Of a stretch of DNA of 34,453 bases, positions 17,415-25,464 are shown in pieces. Source of the DNA: Defluviitaleaceae bacterium (GTDB lineage: Bacteria > Bacillota > Clostridia > Lachnospirales > WRAX01); the NCBI GenBank assembly GCA_009785595.1, contig WQVZ01000015.1, positions 1-34,453 of the forward strand, read 5' to 3'. The notes under the pieces were generated by a model. It was given only the letters and a program-made list of their open reading frames with translations. It was not told the origin of the DNA and ran no database searches. The first letter of the stretch is position 1. Each line of letters starts with the position of its first letter. Made by a program: the position numbers and the translations under genes.

Positions 17415-17579
17415 CTACATTGTTTCCATTGCGCCAATGCCGCCGGGCATCATCATCATGATGAACAAAAGCATCATCATGGAGTTGTCGCCCCTAAAAA
17501 GTGATCCGCCATCCATCATCATCATAAGCATAAGCAGCATCGGAAAGTTGTTTTGTGGCCCTGGTGGTCTATGATGCAT
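17415..17579 (-). CDS. Methionine-rich microprotein (54 aa)
   Basis: Too short for the ORF track. Start ATG 17579 is preceded by GTGAGGTG at good spacing; stop TAG at 17415-17417; an intrinsic terminator follows at once. 16 of 54 residues are methionine, clustered as LLMLMMMMDGG, NSMMMLLF and IMMMMPGG, with an N-terminal HHRPPGPQNN. The two hydrophobic Met/Leu clusters could form a short hairpin in a membrane, or offer thioether ligands for Cu(I), or act as an oxidation buffer. None of these can be proven here. I do not recognise a family. The ATG repeats could also be a low-complexity artefact, but the ribosome-binding site and terminator argue for a gene. Confidence 0.65.
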   Translation of the reverse strand: MHHRPPGPQNNFPMLLMLMMMMDGGSLFRGDNSMMMLLFIMMMMPGGIGAMETM

Positions 17580-17668
17580 TCTAACACCTCACATTTTTCA
17601 TCGTTCCTTTAATTCTATTACGCCCGCCCGTGAAAAATGACTAAAGCACAAAGTTTTTGCTCGTCCAT

Positions 17669-17681
17669 GACAAAATTTGTC
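17669..17681. promoter_or_regulatory. Palindrome GACAAA-A-TTTGTC in a divergent intergenic region
   Basis: Perfect 6-bp dyad around one base, 7 bp upstream of the -35 of the plus-strand membrane gene and between it and the divergent microprotein gene. The shape is that of an operator; the regulator is unknown. Confidence 0.4.
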
Positions 17682-17688
17682 CTATATA

Positions 17689-17718
17689 TTGACCCACGCC
17701 CCACAAATGGGCTATACT
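17689..17718 (+). promoter_or_regulatory. SigA promoter of the membrane PH-like gene
   Basis: -35 TTGACC at 17689-17694, 18-bp spacer, -10 TATACT at 17713-17718, about 27 bp before ATG 17745. Confidence 0.75.
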
Positions 17719-17744
17719 GATGTAAATTCGATGGGGTGATGAAC

Positions 17745-18296
17745 ATGAAAAGTCAAGATTTCGGCGCAGAGGTGACAGTAGTGCGTACCGTCTTTTTACG
17801 CAAAGTAAATGTGGCCGCGGCGGCCTTTTTGATATTCCTAAGCATACAGGGCCTTGTAACCACGCTGTTTTCATCACCAACCACAGCCGAACTTGCCGTC
17901 GGCATAGCCCTCATCCCGGCCGCCCTGGTCTACGGTTTTGCCGCCTTAAACAGCTATATGTCCAAAATTTTTGTTTACGAGCGTGGTTTAATTATAAAAA
18001 GCCTTCTAAGCAAGAAGGCCTTGGGGGACGCGGACATAAAGCGCGTGGGTTTTTATCGGGCCAATATGCGTAAAATGCAAATAACCATAGTACACAAAAC
18101 CGGCAAGCCCATCACAATAAACACCGCAAAATATCAGAATTACGAACCTGTTGTGGAATACCTAAAGAAATTTAAGCAGGGGCCAACCCCCGCAGTCGTC
18201 CTCGGGCGGCAAAATGCCGCCCCTACAGTTGCACGCGATACCCAATATAATATCCAGCCCGGCGAAAACCCAAATGCAAAGCCGCACCAAGATTAA
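17745..18296 (+). CDS. Membrane protein with two helices and a PH-like cytosolic part
   Basis: 183 residues from ATG 17745, which has GGGGTGA at correct spacing; the track start (GTG 17736) lies inside this ribosome-binding site. Two membrane segments are seen (about 27-45 and 54-74: AAAAFLIFLSIQGLVTTLF and LAVGIALIPAALVYGFAAL), followed by a beta-rich segment IFVYERGLIIKSLLSKKALG...KRVGFYRANMRKMQITI, which resembles bacterial PH-like membrane proteins. Function unknown. The last 30 or so residues (after VVLGRQNAAPT) come from reading through a palindromic repeat and then antisense through the end of the GNAT gene, so the tail is probably recent and non-native. Confidence 0.7.
   Translation: MKSQDFGAEVTVVRTVFLRKVNVAAAAFLIFLSIQGLVTTLFSSPTTAELAVGIALIPAALVYGFAALNSYMSKIFVYERGLIIKSLLSKKALGDADIKRVGFYRANMRKMQITIVHKTGKPITINTAKYQNYEPVVEYLKKFKQGPTPAVVLGRQNAAPTVARDTQYNIQPGENPNAKPHQD
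18203..18228. repeat. Palindromic repeat shared by two convergent gene ends
   Basis: GGGCGGCA-AAA-TGCCGCCC hairpin followed by CTACAG; on the minus strand it reads TGTAGGGGCGGC. It supplies the TAG stop of the GNAT gene and codes GRQNAAPT in the plus-strand gene. The core recurs at 15912-15922. Confidence 0.6.
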
Positions 18297-18858
18297 GATA
18301 ATCATTTCTGTCCACCATAAACAGCACTTCCTTGTGGCCATCGGCCAACACCTGCTTCGCGGCGGCACCAATCAGGGCCACCTTGTCCTCTATACCATCG
18401 GCCACCACACAATAAATCTCATAACCACGGCGCACAAGTGCATAGCCGGTTATTTCGCCATCACAAAACACCCCAAAAATACCCCAACCCGCCAGATGTT
18501 TGCGCAATCTTTCGCTGTGCCAACACATATCCGGGTTTTTTGCATCGTGCAAGGCGGCAAAAACGGCAAAGTTCCCCTCGTCAATGGCCACAGCCTCTTT
18601 GGTGACTACGTCAATCAAATCCTCACGGGCTAACCGTAGTTCTATATAATCCTTGGCCACCTCCGCCCCAATGCTTTTCAAAAAATCAATGGGCGCAAGG
18701 GTGTTAAGAAAGCCAAAATCCACCGCAAAACCGGGATATTCGGCCCTAACCTGCCGCCAAACCCCTTCGGCGTCTTTCTCCGTTATATCGTCAATCTGTA
18801 CGCGGTTTTCCTCCGCATCCACCAAGACCCGCAGGCCTGCAATATTAACAATCGGCAT
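18223..18858 (-). CDS. GNAT-like N-acetyltransferase domain protein
   Basis: 211 residues, start ATG 18858 with GAGG about 10 nt upstream. The C-terminal half shows a GNAT-like succession: FGVFCDGEITGYALVRR (beta strands 2-4), a degenerate acetyl-CoA region near GIEDKVALIGAAAKQVLADG, and the closing NLGAALHLGFRRAGYYIGYR. The N-terminal 100 residues (VNIAGLRVLVDAEENRVQID) are unassigned. Substrate unknown. Its start overlaps the end of the upstream 217-aa gene by 14 bp, so they are probably co-translated. Its last 74 bp overlap the convergent PH-like gene. Confidence 0.6.
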   Translation of the reverse strand: MPIVNIAGLRVLVDAEENRVQIDDITEKDAEGVWRQVRAEYPGFAVDFGFLNTLAPIDFLKSIGAEVAKDYIELRLAREDLIDVVTKEAVAIDEGNFAVFAALHDAKNPDMCWHSERLRKHLAGWGIFGVFCDGEITGYALVRRGYEIYCVVADGIEDKVALIGAAAKQVLADGHKEVLFMVDRNDYLNLGAALHLGFRRAGYYIGYRVQL

Positions 18859-19498
18859 TATTTTTGTACCTCACATTCTTTTCGATTCTCTCAAGGGAAT
18901 TAGCTATTCTGTCTATGGGCTGTCTTCCTTTGTTTATCTGTATGTCGCTTACCCAGTGATAATTGCTCAAATTCATGGCCAAAGAATCGGCGTCACTATC
19001 TAGTTTTCCATCGGGTTTCCTCCATTCATATGAATAAGTGATATGCACATCGTTATCTCGATACAGCACATAACTTCCAAGTTTTGCGAAATAAATCTTT
19101 CGGCTTTGTTGTGGGGCAAGGTCAAATTGCGATCGCATAAATAGTTCAAGTTTCTTCTGAAATCTTTGCGCCCGTTCCAAGCTTACTTTTTCCGATTTCT
19201 GACCAACTGCACGCACAAAGTCACTGTCAAAAGTTATAGATACTTTGCCGGCATGACGAGTACCTTGATTTGTTATAGTGAAGTAAAGTGTTTTGTTGTC
19301 GAAGTTTGCATCGAATGCAATGATAACTAACGCTCGCTCTGACTGCTCTCTTTGGTAGATCATTTCAGCCAGTGCTGCCTTAGACGTTTTATTGGCCCGA
19401 AAGGCCGCAATTATAGCACACAGTGTTAAAATCGCGACCAAACCCGCCACAATCGAAGAAATCGCCGTCCAGTCTATCGTACATAAATCAAAGTGCAT
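18845..19498 (-). CDS. Unknown protein with N-terminal membrane anchor
   Basis: 217 residues, start ATG 19498. One N-terminal membrane helix (AISSIVAGLVAILTLCAIIAAF, about 12-33) followed by a short coiled-coil-like stretch (KTSKAALAEMIYQREQSER), then a beta-rich domain with LYFTITNQGTRHAGKVSITF, and a C-terminal amphipathic helix IDRIANSLERIEKN. No family recognised. AT-richer than neighbouring core genes, which suggests an accessory gene. It overlaps the GNAT gene start by 14 bp on the same strand. Confidence 0.6.
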   Translation of the reverse strand: MHFDLCTIDWTAISSIVAGLVAILTLCAIIAAFRANKTSKAALAEMIYQREQSERALVIIAFDANFDNKTLYFTITNQGTRHAGKVSITFDSDFVRAVGQKSEKVSLERAQRFQKKLELFMRSQFDLAPQQSRKIYFAKLGSYVLYRDNDVHITYSYEWRKPDGKLDSDADSLAMNLSNYHWVSDIQINKGRQPIDRIANSLERIEKNVRYKNNADC

Positions 19499-19533
19499 AT
19501 TTTCCCCATTTCTTAGCCATAGAGACTACATCG

Positions 19534-19578
19534 AGCTGGATTCGCTTAGTGAACGAAATAAATTTAGTAAATCCAGCT
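19534..19578 (-). terminator. Inverted repeat at the end of the heat-shock operon
   Basis: Perfect 9-bp arms AGCTGGATT/AATCCAGCT about 8 bp after the dnaJ stop, 27-nt centre, no clear T-tract. May be a factor-dependent terminator or a 3' stabiliser. Confidence 0.35.
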
Positions 19579-19585
19579 AATGCCC

Positions 19586-20713
19586 TCACTTCTTGCGCTT
19601 ACCAAAAATACCCTTCTTGCCGTCGTCAATATTTTCGTCATCTTCGGCAGCAAACTGACGTAGCAGCTCCTTTTGGGCGTCGGTAAGGCTGCGCGGCACA
19701 ACCACCTTAAAAGTGACGACCATATCCCCCACCCTATTGGGCGCGTTAACATGGGGCACACCCTTGCCACGCAGGGTTATCACACTTTCCGGCTGGGTGC
19801 CGGCGGCCAATTTATGAACCTCCTGGCTATGGGGCGTTGGTATGTTAATTTCGCCGCCCAAGGCTGCGCGAGCAAAAGATATTTCTTTATCCATATACAG
19901 ATTATTGCCCCGGCGGCCATACAGCCTGCTGGGCGACACCAACACCCGCACAAAAAGGTCGCCTTTGGGCGCACCCACGTCACCCGCCTCGCCCTGGCCG
20001 GTGTAGCGTATACTTTGGCCATTGTCTATGCCCTTGGGCACCTTCACCGATATCTTCTTGCGTTTGGCCGCCTTGCCGCTGCCGTGGCAGCCGCCGCACG
20101 GGTCTTTAATAACCCTGCCGGCCCCCTGGCATGTGCGGCATGTACCTGTGGTCTCCATATACCCCAGGGGCGTTTGCACCGTCTGGCGCACCTGGCCACT
20201 GCCCTTGCACGCCCGACAATTATCCGCCGTGGTACCCGGCTTTGCACCGCTGCCCTTACAGGTGTCGCAGGTGTCTTTTATATTAAATTCCAGCTCCCGT
20301 TCCACACCAAAAATAGCTTCCTCGAAGCTGATTTGCATATTTATCTCCACATCATTGCCGGGCACGGGGCCGCGCTTGCGCCGTCTGCCGCCGCCAAAGC
20401 CGCCCAGGTCGTTGATTATATCCGAAAAATCAAAGCCGCCAAAGCCTCCGAAACCGCCAAAGCCCTCAAAGCCGCCGCCAAAGCCAGCATCACCGGCACT
20501 GTGGCCAAATTGATCATACTTGGCCCGCTTGTCGGCATCGCTCAGCACCGTATATGCCTCGTTTATTTCCTTAAACTTAGCCTCCGCCGTGGCATCACCG
20601 GGGTTAGAATCCGGGTGATACTTCTTCACCATGCCCCGGTACGCCTTTTTTATCTCGTCTTCCCCGGCACCCTTTTTTATCCCCAAAACCTCGTAATAAT
20701 CCTGTTTCGCCAT
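19586..20713 (-). CDS. dnaJ: Chaperone DnaJ (Hsp40)
   Basis: Co-chaperone that delivers clients to DnaK and stimulates its ATPase. 375 residues, start ATG 20713 after GGGGAC. Seen: N-terminal J domain with YHPDSNPGD (HPD motif), Gly/Phe-rich region (about 75-115), zinc-finger domain with four repeats ([32 protein letters not shown]), then the C-terminal substrate-binding domain. Full length for type I DnaJ. It is the last gene of the operon, ending in TGA, and is separated from dnaK by an unrelated gene whose end is 6 bp upstream. Regulated by HrcA/CIRCE at the operon promoter. Confidence 0.97.
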   Translation of the reverse strand: MAKQDYYEVLGIKKGAGEDEIKKAYRGMVKKYHPDSNPGDATAEAKFKEINEAYTVLSDADKRAKYDQFGHSAGDAGFGGGFEGFGGFGGFGGFDFSDIINDLGGFGGGRRRKRGPVPGNDVEINMQISFEEAIFGVERELEFNIKDTCDTCKGSGAKPGTTADNCRACKGSGQVRQTVQTPLGYMETTGTCRTCQGAGRVIKDPCGGCHGSGKAAKRKKISVKVPKGIDNGQSIRYTGQGEAGDVGAPKGDLFVRVLVSPSRLYGRRGNNLYMDKEISFARAALGGEINIPTPHSQEVHKLAAGTQPESVITLRGKGVPHVNAPNRVGDMVVTFKVVVPRSLTDAQKELLRQFAAEDDENIDDGKKGIFGKRKK

Positions 20714-20719
20714 TTATGT

Positions 20720-21538
20720 TTAGTCCCCTTTTTCGTCCAATTCCAAATATGTTGATTGACCAATATCACAGCAGTCCGTGATGTTTTCTCGAACTTCACT
20801 TGGTGCTCTGTTAAGTAGACGCCGTGTTGCCACATCCACCAATTCAAGCACACCACTTTGTTTATAGAACGCATTTAGCCCAGAGTACTCAAAGAAAGCT
20901 TCTCCAGCCCTATTCCTAACGGGCGTAGTTAAAAACTGCAAAACTACTAACAGTACCGCAACATAGTTTTTGTTTGTCTGTTTCCTTTCTAGCCTTCCAA
21001 TTCTTTGCTCCAGCGAGATGGTGTAATCAGTGACTTGAAGTGAAAATTCTTTTGCCTCTTTTCCCACTTCCTCCACAACCAACGCTTCGCTGTCTACTGT
21101 CAAATTGCCATTGTCATCACCGTCAAAAATATAGTCATTAAAATTAATTAGCGATATTGCGGCATTCAAAACAGGAGTAAGTCGGCCGATATCAGAGAAA
21201 ATCGGCCGCTTTAACGACAACATCGCCTTTTGTAAGCTGGCAATACTTGCAGAATAATTCTGATATCTGACACTTATTGGTTCTATGAATTTATTGCGGT
21301 AGTCCGCTTGCTCTTTGAATGATGCTACCATCTTCAAAGTGGGCGAATCTATGGTGTACTTCCACAATGAATTTTCAATCATAGTCTGATGCAACGAACT
21401 ATTGACAATCGCTTGAACTTGATACATTAGCCCTTGCCTTGTCATCGCTGTAGGCAGATCAGATTTTAAAAGCATATTTTGTATGCCTTGGAAGCGTTTC
21501 GTAGCCTCTACTGCTACCGCAAAGTTGCTTTGAATCAT
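20720..21538 (-). CDS. Unknown 272-aa protein inserted between dnaK and dnaJ
   Basis: 272 residues, start near ATG 21538. Mostly helical, with no recognised domain. A hydrophobic stretch (YVAVLLVVLQFLTTPV, about 197-212) follows an acidic region DGDDNGNLTVDSEALVVEEV and a coiled-coil-like part ISLEQRIGRLERKQ. AT-richer than dnaK and dnaJ. It ends 6 bp before dnaJ and its terminal GGGGAC provides the dnaJ ribosome-binding site, so translation is coupled. dnaK and dnaJ are usually adjacent in this operon type. The gene is therefore an insertion that would be heat-induced with its neighbours. Function unknown. Confidence 0.72.
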   Translation of the reverse strand: MIQSNFAVAVEATKRFQGIQNMLLKSDLPTAMTRQGLMYQVQAIVNSSLHQTMIENSLWKYTIDSPTLKMVASFKEQADYRNKFIEPISVRYQNYSASIASLQKAMLSLKRPIFSDIGRLTPVLNAAISLINFNDYIFDGDDNGNLTVDSEALVVEEVGKEAKEFSLQVTDYTISLEQRIGRLERKQTNKNYVAVLLVVLQFLTTPVRNRAGEAFFEYSGLNAFYKQSGVLELVDVATRRLLNRAPSEVRENITDCCDIGQSTYLELDEKGD

Positions 21539-21628
21539 TTTAAATCCCCCGCTTTACCATCCCTTGTCTTTTGGCAATTTTACTCGACATTTTCGGTCAT
21601 ATTACCTTTTTTAAGCTTTCGGCAACAA

Positions 21629-21666
21629 CACAAAACGTGGAAATATCACACTTTCCACGTTTTGTG
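21629..21666 (-). other. Strong hairpin just after dnaK
   Basis: Perfect 15-bp arms CACAAAACGTGGAAA/TTTCCACGTTTTGTG, 8-nt loop, 9 bp past the dnaK stop. No T-run follows on the minus strand, so partial terminator or RNA-processing/stability element is more likely than full termination. Confidence 0.7.
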
Positions 21667-21674
21667 CATTTTTG

Positions 21675-23522
21675 TTATTCTTCGTCAACCTCTTGGTAAT
21701 CCCCTTCCACAGTGCCATCCTGGCCCATGTCCTCCGGCTGGCCTTCCCCTTGCTGCTCTGCCGCGGCCTGGTATATCCTACCGGCCACCTCTTGCATCAA
21801 CTCCATCAGGGCGGCAATGTCCGCTTGCAGGGTTTGGGCATCTTCCTGTGTCATGGTATCTATATTCATGCTGTCGTTGGTAGATTTTAGTTTGCCAAGT
21901 GCCGCCTCTAAGGCCGCCGCATCTTCGCCTGTTATGGTCTCTTCGTTATCTTTCAGCAGTTTTTCCGTTTGGAAAATGGCACTATCAGCCTCGTTTTTCA
22001 CATCAACAACTTCTTTGCGCACGCGGTCTGCTTCTTCAAATTGCTTGGCCTCGTCCACGGCTTTTTGTATGTCATCGTCGCTCATTTTGGATGAGGCGGT
22101 GATGGTTATTTTCTGCTCTTTGCCGGTACCCATGTCCTTGGCAGATACGTTTACAATGCCGTTGGCGTCAATGTCAAAGGATACTTCTATTTTCGGGACA
22201 CCGCGCGGGGCGGGCAATATGCCGTCCAGGCGGAATTCGCCCAATTTTTTGTTGTCCCGGGCAAATTGACGTTCGCCCTGTACCACCACAATATCCACGG
22301 CGGTTTGATTATCAGCCGCTGTAGAGAATACCTGCTTGGCATTGGCCGGTATGGCTGTATTGCGATCCACCAAGCGGGTGGCCACGCCGCCAAGGGTTTC
22401 TATGGCCAGGGAAAGAGGTGTTACGTCCACCAAAATAAGGTCTTTAAGAGCCTCGTCACCGGAAAGCTTGCCACCCTGTATAGCAGCACCAACGGCCACA
22501 CATTCATCGGGATTGATGCCCTTAAAGGGTTCGTGACCGGTAATACGCTGCACAGCGTCTTGTATGGCTGGTATGCGGGTGGATCCACCCACCAACAACA
22601 CCTTGCCCAATTGTGCCGCGGATATGCCGGCGTCTTTAAGGGCCACATTTACAGGCTCTATGGTTTTTTCCACCAAATCTGCAGTTAGCTCGTTAAGCTT
22701 AGCCCGTGTAAGGCGCATGTCCATATGCTTTGGCCCGTCCTGGTTGGCGGTAATAAAAGGTATATTTATATCCGTCTGAGTTACGGTAGAAAGCTCTTTT
22801 TTGGCCTTTTCCGCCGCTTCTTTTACCCGTTGCATAGCCAGCTTGTCTTTAGCCAGGTCGATCCCTTCCACATTTTTGAACTCTTTTACCAGGTGCTCAA
22901 TAATGCGCTCATCAAAATCATCGCCGCCAAGGCGATTTACGCCGTTGGTAGACAATACCTCCACCACGCCATCACCAATATCAATGACAGACACGTCAAA
23001 AGTGCCGCCGCCAAGGTCAAACACCAGTATTTTCTGCTCTTTTTCGTTGTCCAGGCCATAGGCAAGGGCGGCAGATGTGGGCTCGTTTATAATACGCTTT
23101 ACATCAAAACCCGCTATTTTACCGGCGTCTACCGTAGCTTGACGCTCATCATCGCCAAAATATGCCGGCACAGTGATAACCGCCTCGGTAACAGGGCCGC
23201 CAAGATATGCCTCGGCATCGGCCTTTAGCTTCTGCAAAATCATTGCGGAAATTTCCTGCGGCGTGTACGCCTTGTCGTCTATGGTGATTTTCTGTTTTGT
23301 ACCCATAAGGCGTTTTATGCTCATAACTGTATTGTCCGGGTTTGTAATGGCTTGGCGCTTGGCGGCTTCGCCTACCAGGCGTTCACCGGTTTTGGTAAAG
23401 CCCACAATAGACGGCGTTGTGCGGCCGCCTTCACTGTTTGCAATAACCACAGGCTTGCCGCCTTCCATTACCGATACACATGAATTTGTGGTTCCCAGAT
23501 CAATTCCTATAATTTTTGCCAT
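21675..23522 (-). CDS. dnaK: Chaperone DnaK (Hsp70)
   Basis: ATP-driven chaperone for nascent and stressed proteins. 615 residues, start ATG 23522 preceded by AGGAGG. Seen: N-terminal phosphate loop [31 protein letters not shown], the [11 protein letters not shown] phosphate-2 loop, [12 protein letters not shown], then the substrate-binding domain and helical lid, with a Gln-rich acidic tail ending in EVDEE. The length and the deletion in the N-terminal domain are typical of Gram-positive DnaK. Third gene of the heat-shock operon. A block of three tandem hairpins lies just upstream. Confidence 0.98.
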   Translation of the reverse strand: MAKIIGIDLGTTNSCVSVMEGGKPVVIANSEGGRTTPSIVGFTKTGERLVGEAAKRQAITNPDNTVMSIKRLMGTKQKITIDDKAYTPQEISAMILQKLKADAEAYLGGPVTEAVITVPAYFGDDERQATVDAGKIAGFDVKRIINEPTSAALAYGLDNEKEQKILVFDLGGGTFDVSVIDIGDGVVEVLSTNGVNRLGGDDFDERIIEHLVKEFKNVEGIDLAKDKLAMQRVKEAAEKAKKELSTVTQTDINIPFITANQDGPKHMDMRLTRAKLNELTADLVEKTIEPVNVALKDAGISAAQLGKVLLVGGSTRIPAIQDAVQRITGHEPFKGINPDECVAVGAAIQGGKLSGDEALKDLILVDVTPLSLAIETLGGVATRLVDRNTAIPANAKQVFSTAADNQTAVDIVVVQGERQFARDNKKLGEFRLDGILPAPRGVPKIEVSFDIDANGIVNVSAKDMGTGKEQKITITASSKMSDDDIQKAVDEAKQFEEADRVRKEVVDVKNEADSAIFQTEKLLKDNEETITGEDAAALEAALGKLKSTNDSMNIDTMTQEDAQTLQADIAALMELMQEVAGRIYQAAAEQQGEGQPEDMGQDGTVEGDYQEVDEE

Positions 23523-23563
23523 ATTTTCTATTCCTCCTGTTTAAATGAATTGGTTCGACTGTG

Positions 23564-23639
23564 ACGGAGCGTTTACGCTCCGTGGTTTTTCACGCTTTGT
23601 TTACAAAGCGTAGGTTTTCACGTTGCGTGAACGCAACGT
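23564..23639 (-). other. Three tandem covarying hairpins in the grpE-dnaK gap
   Basis: Three perfect 8-bp stems with 4-nt loops, joined by 8-nt linkers (28-bp period). On the plus strand: ACGGAGCG-TTTA-CGCTCCGT (23564-23583), ACGCTTTG-TTTA-CAAAGCGT (23592-23611), ACGTTGCG-TGAA-CGCAACGT (23620-23639). Linkers GGTTTTTC and AGGTTTTC are nearly the same. Stem interiors differ but pairing is fully kept, the mark of selection on structure or of a palindromic repeat family. It lies 41 bp upstream of the dnaK start codon in the operon transcript. Confidence 0.85.
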
Positions 23640-23684
23640 TGTCGCTGAAACGCGCGAACACCCCGTCAATTTGTGTAAGCTTAA

Positions 23685-24188
23685 TCAATTAGCCACGACC
23701 ACCATAGAGTGTCGTATGACGGTATCTCCGTGCATATATCCCGCCTGCAACTCCTCCACCACCTGGTTTTTGTCAAGACCTTCGTCTTGTATATGGGATA
23801 CGGCGGCATGATATCTTATGTCAAATTGTTGTCCGACGGCATCAATTTTCGCAACACCCAAACCACCTAACACAGTAGTCAGCTGGTTTTGTATCATCAG
23901 CACACCGGCGGCAAAACCATCGGCGGCATCCACATTTTGCAGGGCCCGCTCCAAATTATCCACAACAGGCAACAGCGCAACAATCGCCTCCCGTAGGCCT
24001 TTGTTATACATCTGGCCCATTTCTTTTGCGGTGCGGTTGCGATAATTTTCAAATTCCGCCGCTTGCTGCTTTATTTTATCCAAATACAGGGCATTAAGTT
24101 CTGTAATTGCTGTCAGCTCATCGCAACCCCCAGCTTCTTCACCCACATTCTCTTCCGCCACTTCTCCATATAATTCCTTGTCGTCCAT
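23685..24188 (-). CDS. grpE: Nucleotide exchange factor GrpE
   Basis: Homodimeric factor that releases ADP from DnaK. 167 residues, start ATG 24188 preceded by AAGGAAGG. Seen: acidic N-terminus (EVAEENVGEEAGG), long coiled-coil helix LYLDKIKQQAAEFENYRNRT, LPVVDNLERAL, and the C-terminal beta wing with VLGGLGVAKIDAVGQQFD and YHAAVSHI. The family length is 160-200. It lies 14 bp after hrcA and ends in TGA, in the usual hrcA-grpE-dnaK order. Confidence 0.95.
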   Translation of the reverse strand: MDDKELYGEVAEENVGEEAGGCDELTAITELNALYLDKIKQQAAEFENYRNRTAKEMGQMYNKGLREAIVALLPVVDNLERALQNVDAADGFAAGVLMIQNQLTTVLGGLGVAKIDAVGQQFDIRYHAAVSHIQDEGLDKNQVVEELQAGYMHGDTVIRHSMVVVAN

Positions 24189-24202
24189 TTGCGCCTTCCT
24201 TT

Positions 24203-25231
24203 CTACCTATCAATTTCGCTTAAAGTCAAATTTTTAACAATAGCCCCCAGCACCGTCATCACTTGAGAATAATCCATCCTGGTGGGGCCTATAATTGCAA
24301 TGTTGCCGGAAAAATGCTCATTTATGCGGATTTTCGCTTTGATAACCGAACAGTCCCGCAGCATGGTATTTTCATTTTCGCCGCCAATAATCACCGTAAT
24401 TTGCTCCGAATTATCCGCCAACAATGTCAGCAAGCTCTCTTTTTCTTCCAGCGTGCCCACAACCGCCCTGGCTTTGCCCAGGTCGGCAAATTCGGGAAAA
24501 TCCAATATATTCTTCATGCCGCTGGTGTATACCTGCACATTGTCGGCAGAGGCCAAAGCTGCATAAACCGCATCCATCAGGGGCGACACCAAGCGGACGT
24601 CAAAACCAATCTCCGCAAAACGATGGCGGGCCATACCCGTAAAAAGCTCACACAAATCATCGGCGCTGGCCCCCTTAAACAGGTTTGTAAGCTCCACAGA
24701 CATCCGTCCGGCCACTCCGTGGTTTGGTGCCTGGTGCACAATCACCATCTGGTTTTTCACGGCTTTAAGGTCTGTAATAAGCATCATGGCCATAGCATAG
24801 TCATCCACCGGCACAAGCTGTATATGCTGTATTTTATGCCGCCTTACCAAAGGCTCGGCGGCCACAGCCGTATAGCTGGTGACGTGGCTGACAGCTCTGG
24901 CCACATCCCGCATCATTTGGTCAATGCGGTTTACATCCATGGCAATTGCCCTCTTTAAGTACTCTCTATGATCCTTATTTAAGGGCTTTTTAGGCATTAC
25001 CCGGTCTACATACAGACGATATCCTTTATCCGACGGCACCCGTCCGGAAGACGAATGGGGTTGCAATATATAACCCATATCCTCCAAATCGCTCATTTCA
25101 TTACGAATAGTGGCCGACGACACGCCCAGGTCATACCTTTTGGCAATGGTGCGGGAGCCAATAGGCTCTGCCGAAGCAATATAATCGCTGACAATGGCTT
25201 CGAGGATTTTAGTTTTTCTGCGGTTAAGCAT
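24203..25231 (-). CDS. hrcA: Heat-inducible transcription repressor HrcA
   Basis: Represses class I heat-shock genes by binding CIRCE; its activity depends on the GroE chaperonin in the known model. 342 residues from ATG 25231 (AAGGGGTG upstream), the normal family length; the track start at 25444 would run through the CIRCE and the promoter. Seen: winged-helix N-terminus (RKTKILEAIVSDYI, SRTIAKRYDLGVSSATIRNE, GYILQPHSSSGRVPSDKGYR) and the GAF-like C-terminal domain with VIIGGENE and GPTRMDYSQV. First gene of the operon and probably autoregulated by the operator about 42 bp upstream. Confidence 0.96.
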   Translation of the reverse strand: MLNRRKTKILEAIVSDYIASAEPIGSRTIAKRYDLGVSSATIRNEMSDLEDMGYILQPHSSSGRVPSDKGYRLYVDRVMPKKPLNKDHREYLKRAIAMDVNRIDQMMRDVARAVSHVTSYTAVAAEPLVRRHKIQHIQLVPVDDYAMAMMLITDLKAVKNQMVIVHQAPNHGVAGRMSVELTNLFKGASADDLCELFTGMARHRFAEIGFDVRLVSPLMDAVYAALASADNVQVYTSGMKNILDFPEFADLGKARAVVGTLEEKESLLTLLADNSEQITVIIGGENENTMLRDCSVIKAKIRINEHFSGNIAIIGPTRMDYSQVMTVLGAIVKNLTLSEIDR

Positions 25232-25271
25232 ACAATCACACCCCTTGCAGGCGGCACTGTGCCGGTTTGTT

Positions 25272-25300
25272 GTTAGCACTCGTACCAAGTGAGTGCTAAC
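25272..25300. promoter_or_regulatory. CIRCE operator
   Basis: Perfect CIRCE: TTAGCACTC-N9-GAGTGCTAA (25273-25299), extended by one more G-C pair. It sits between the -10 and the hrcA start, the expected HrcA binding site. Confidence 0.97.
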
Positions 25301-25307
25301 CGAGAAT

Positions 25308-25336
25308 AATATACCATGGCAGGGATTATTTGTCAA
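25308..25336 (-). promoter_or_regulatory. SigA promoter of the hrcA operon
   Basis: Minus strand: -35 TTGACA at 25331-25336, 17-bp spacer, -10 TATATT at 25308-25313. CIRCE starts about 8 bp downstream of the -10, so bound HrcA would block initiation. Confidence 0.93.
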
Positions 25337-25429
25337 GAGTTTTTTTAACAATATTGCCGCGGCATAGACAGCCCATTTGCGGCCCATTTGCGGCCCATTT
25401 TTTGGTTGCTTTTTATTATTTATTTTCTG

Positions 25430-25458
25430 TTGACATATCACCAAATAAGGTATATACT
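25430..25458 (+). promoter_or_regulatory. Consensus promoter of the candidate ncRNA
   Basis: -35 TTGACA at 25430-25435, 17-bp spacer, -10 TATACT at 25453-25458, pointing into a gene-free region. Transcription would start near 25465. Confidence 0.85.
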
Positions 25459-25464
25459 TGAAAA

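Noticed and set aside
19673-20755. 360-aa plus-strand ORF opposite dnaJ
   Set aside because: It is the antisense shadow of dnaJ, with alanine- and histidine-biased composition and no independent signals.
23564-23639. CRISPR array
   Set aside because: Three units with 28-bp period are self-complementary hairpins with nearly constant linkers; there are no unique spacers and no cas genes.
25232-25444. N-terminal extension of HrcA in the ORF track
   Set aside because: It would read through the CIRCE operator and the -10/-35 promoter; HrcA proteins begin close to RRKTKILEAIV.
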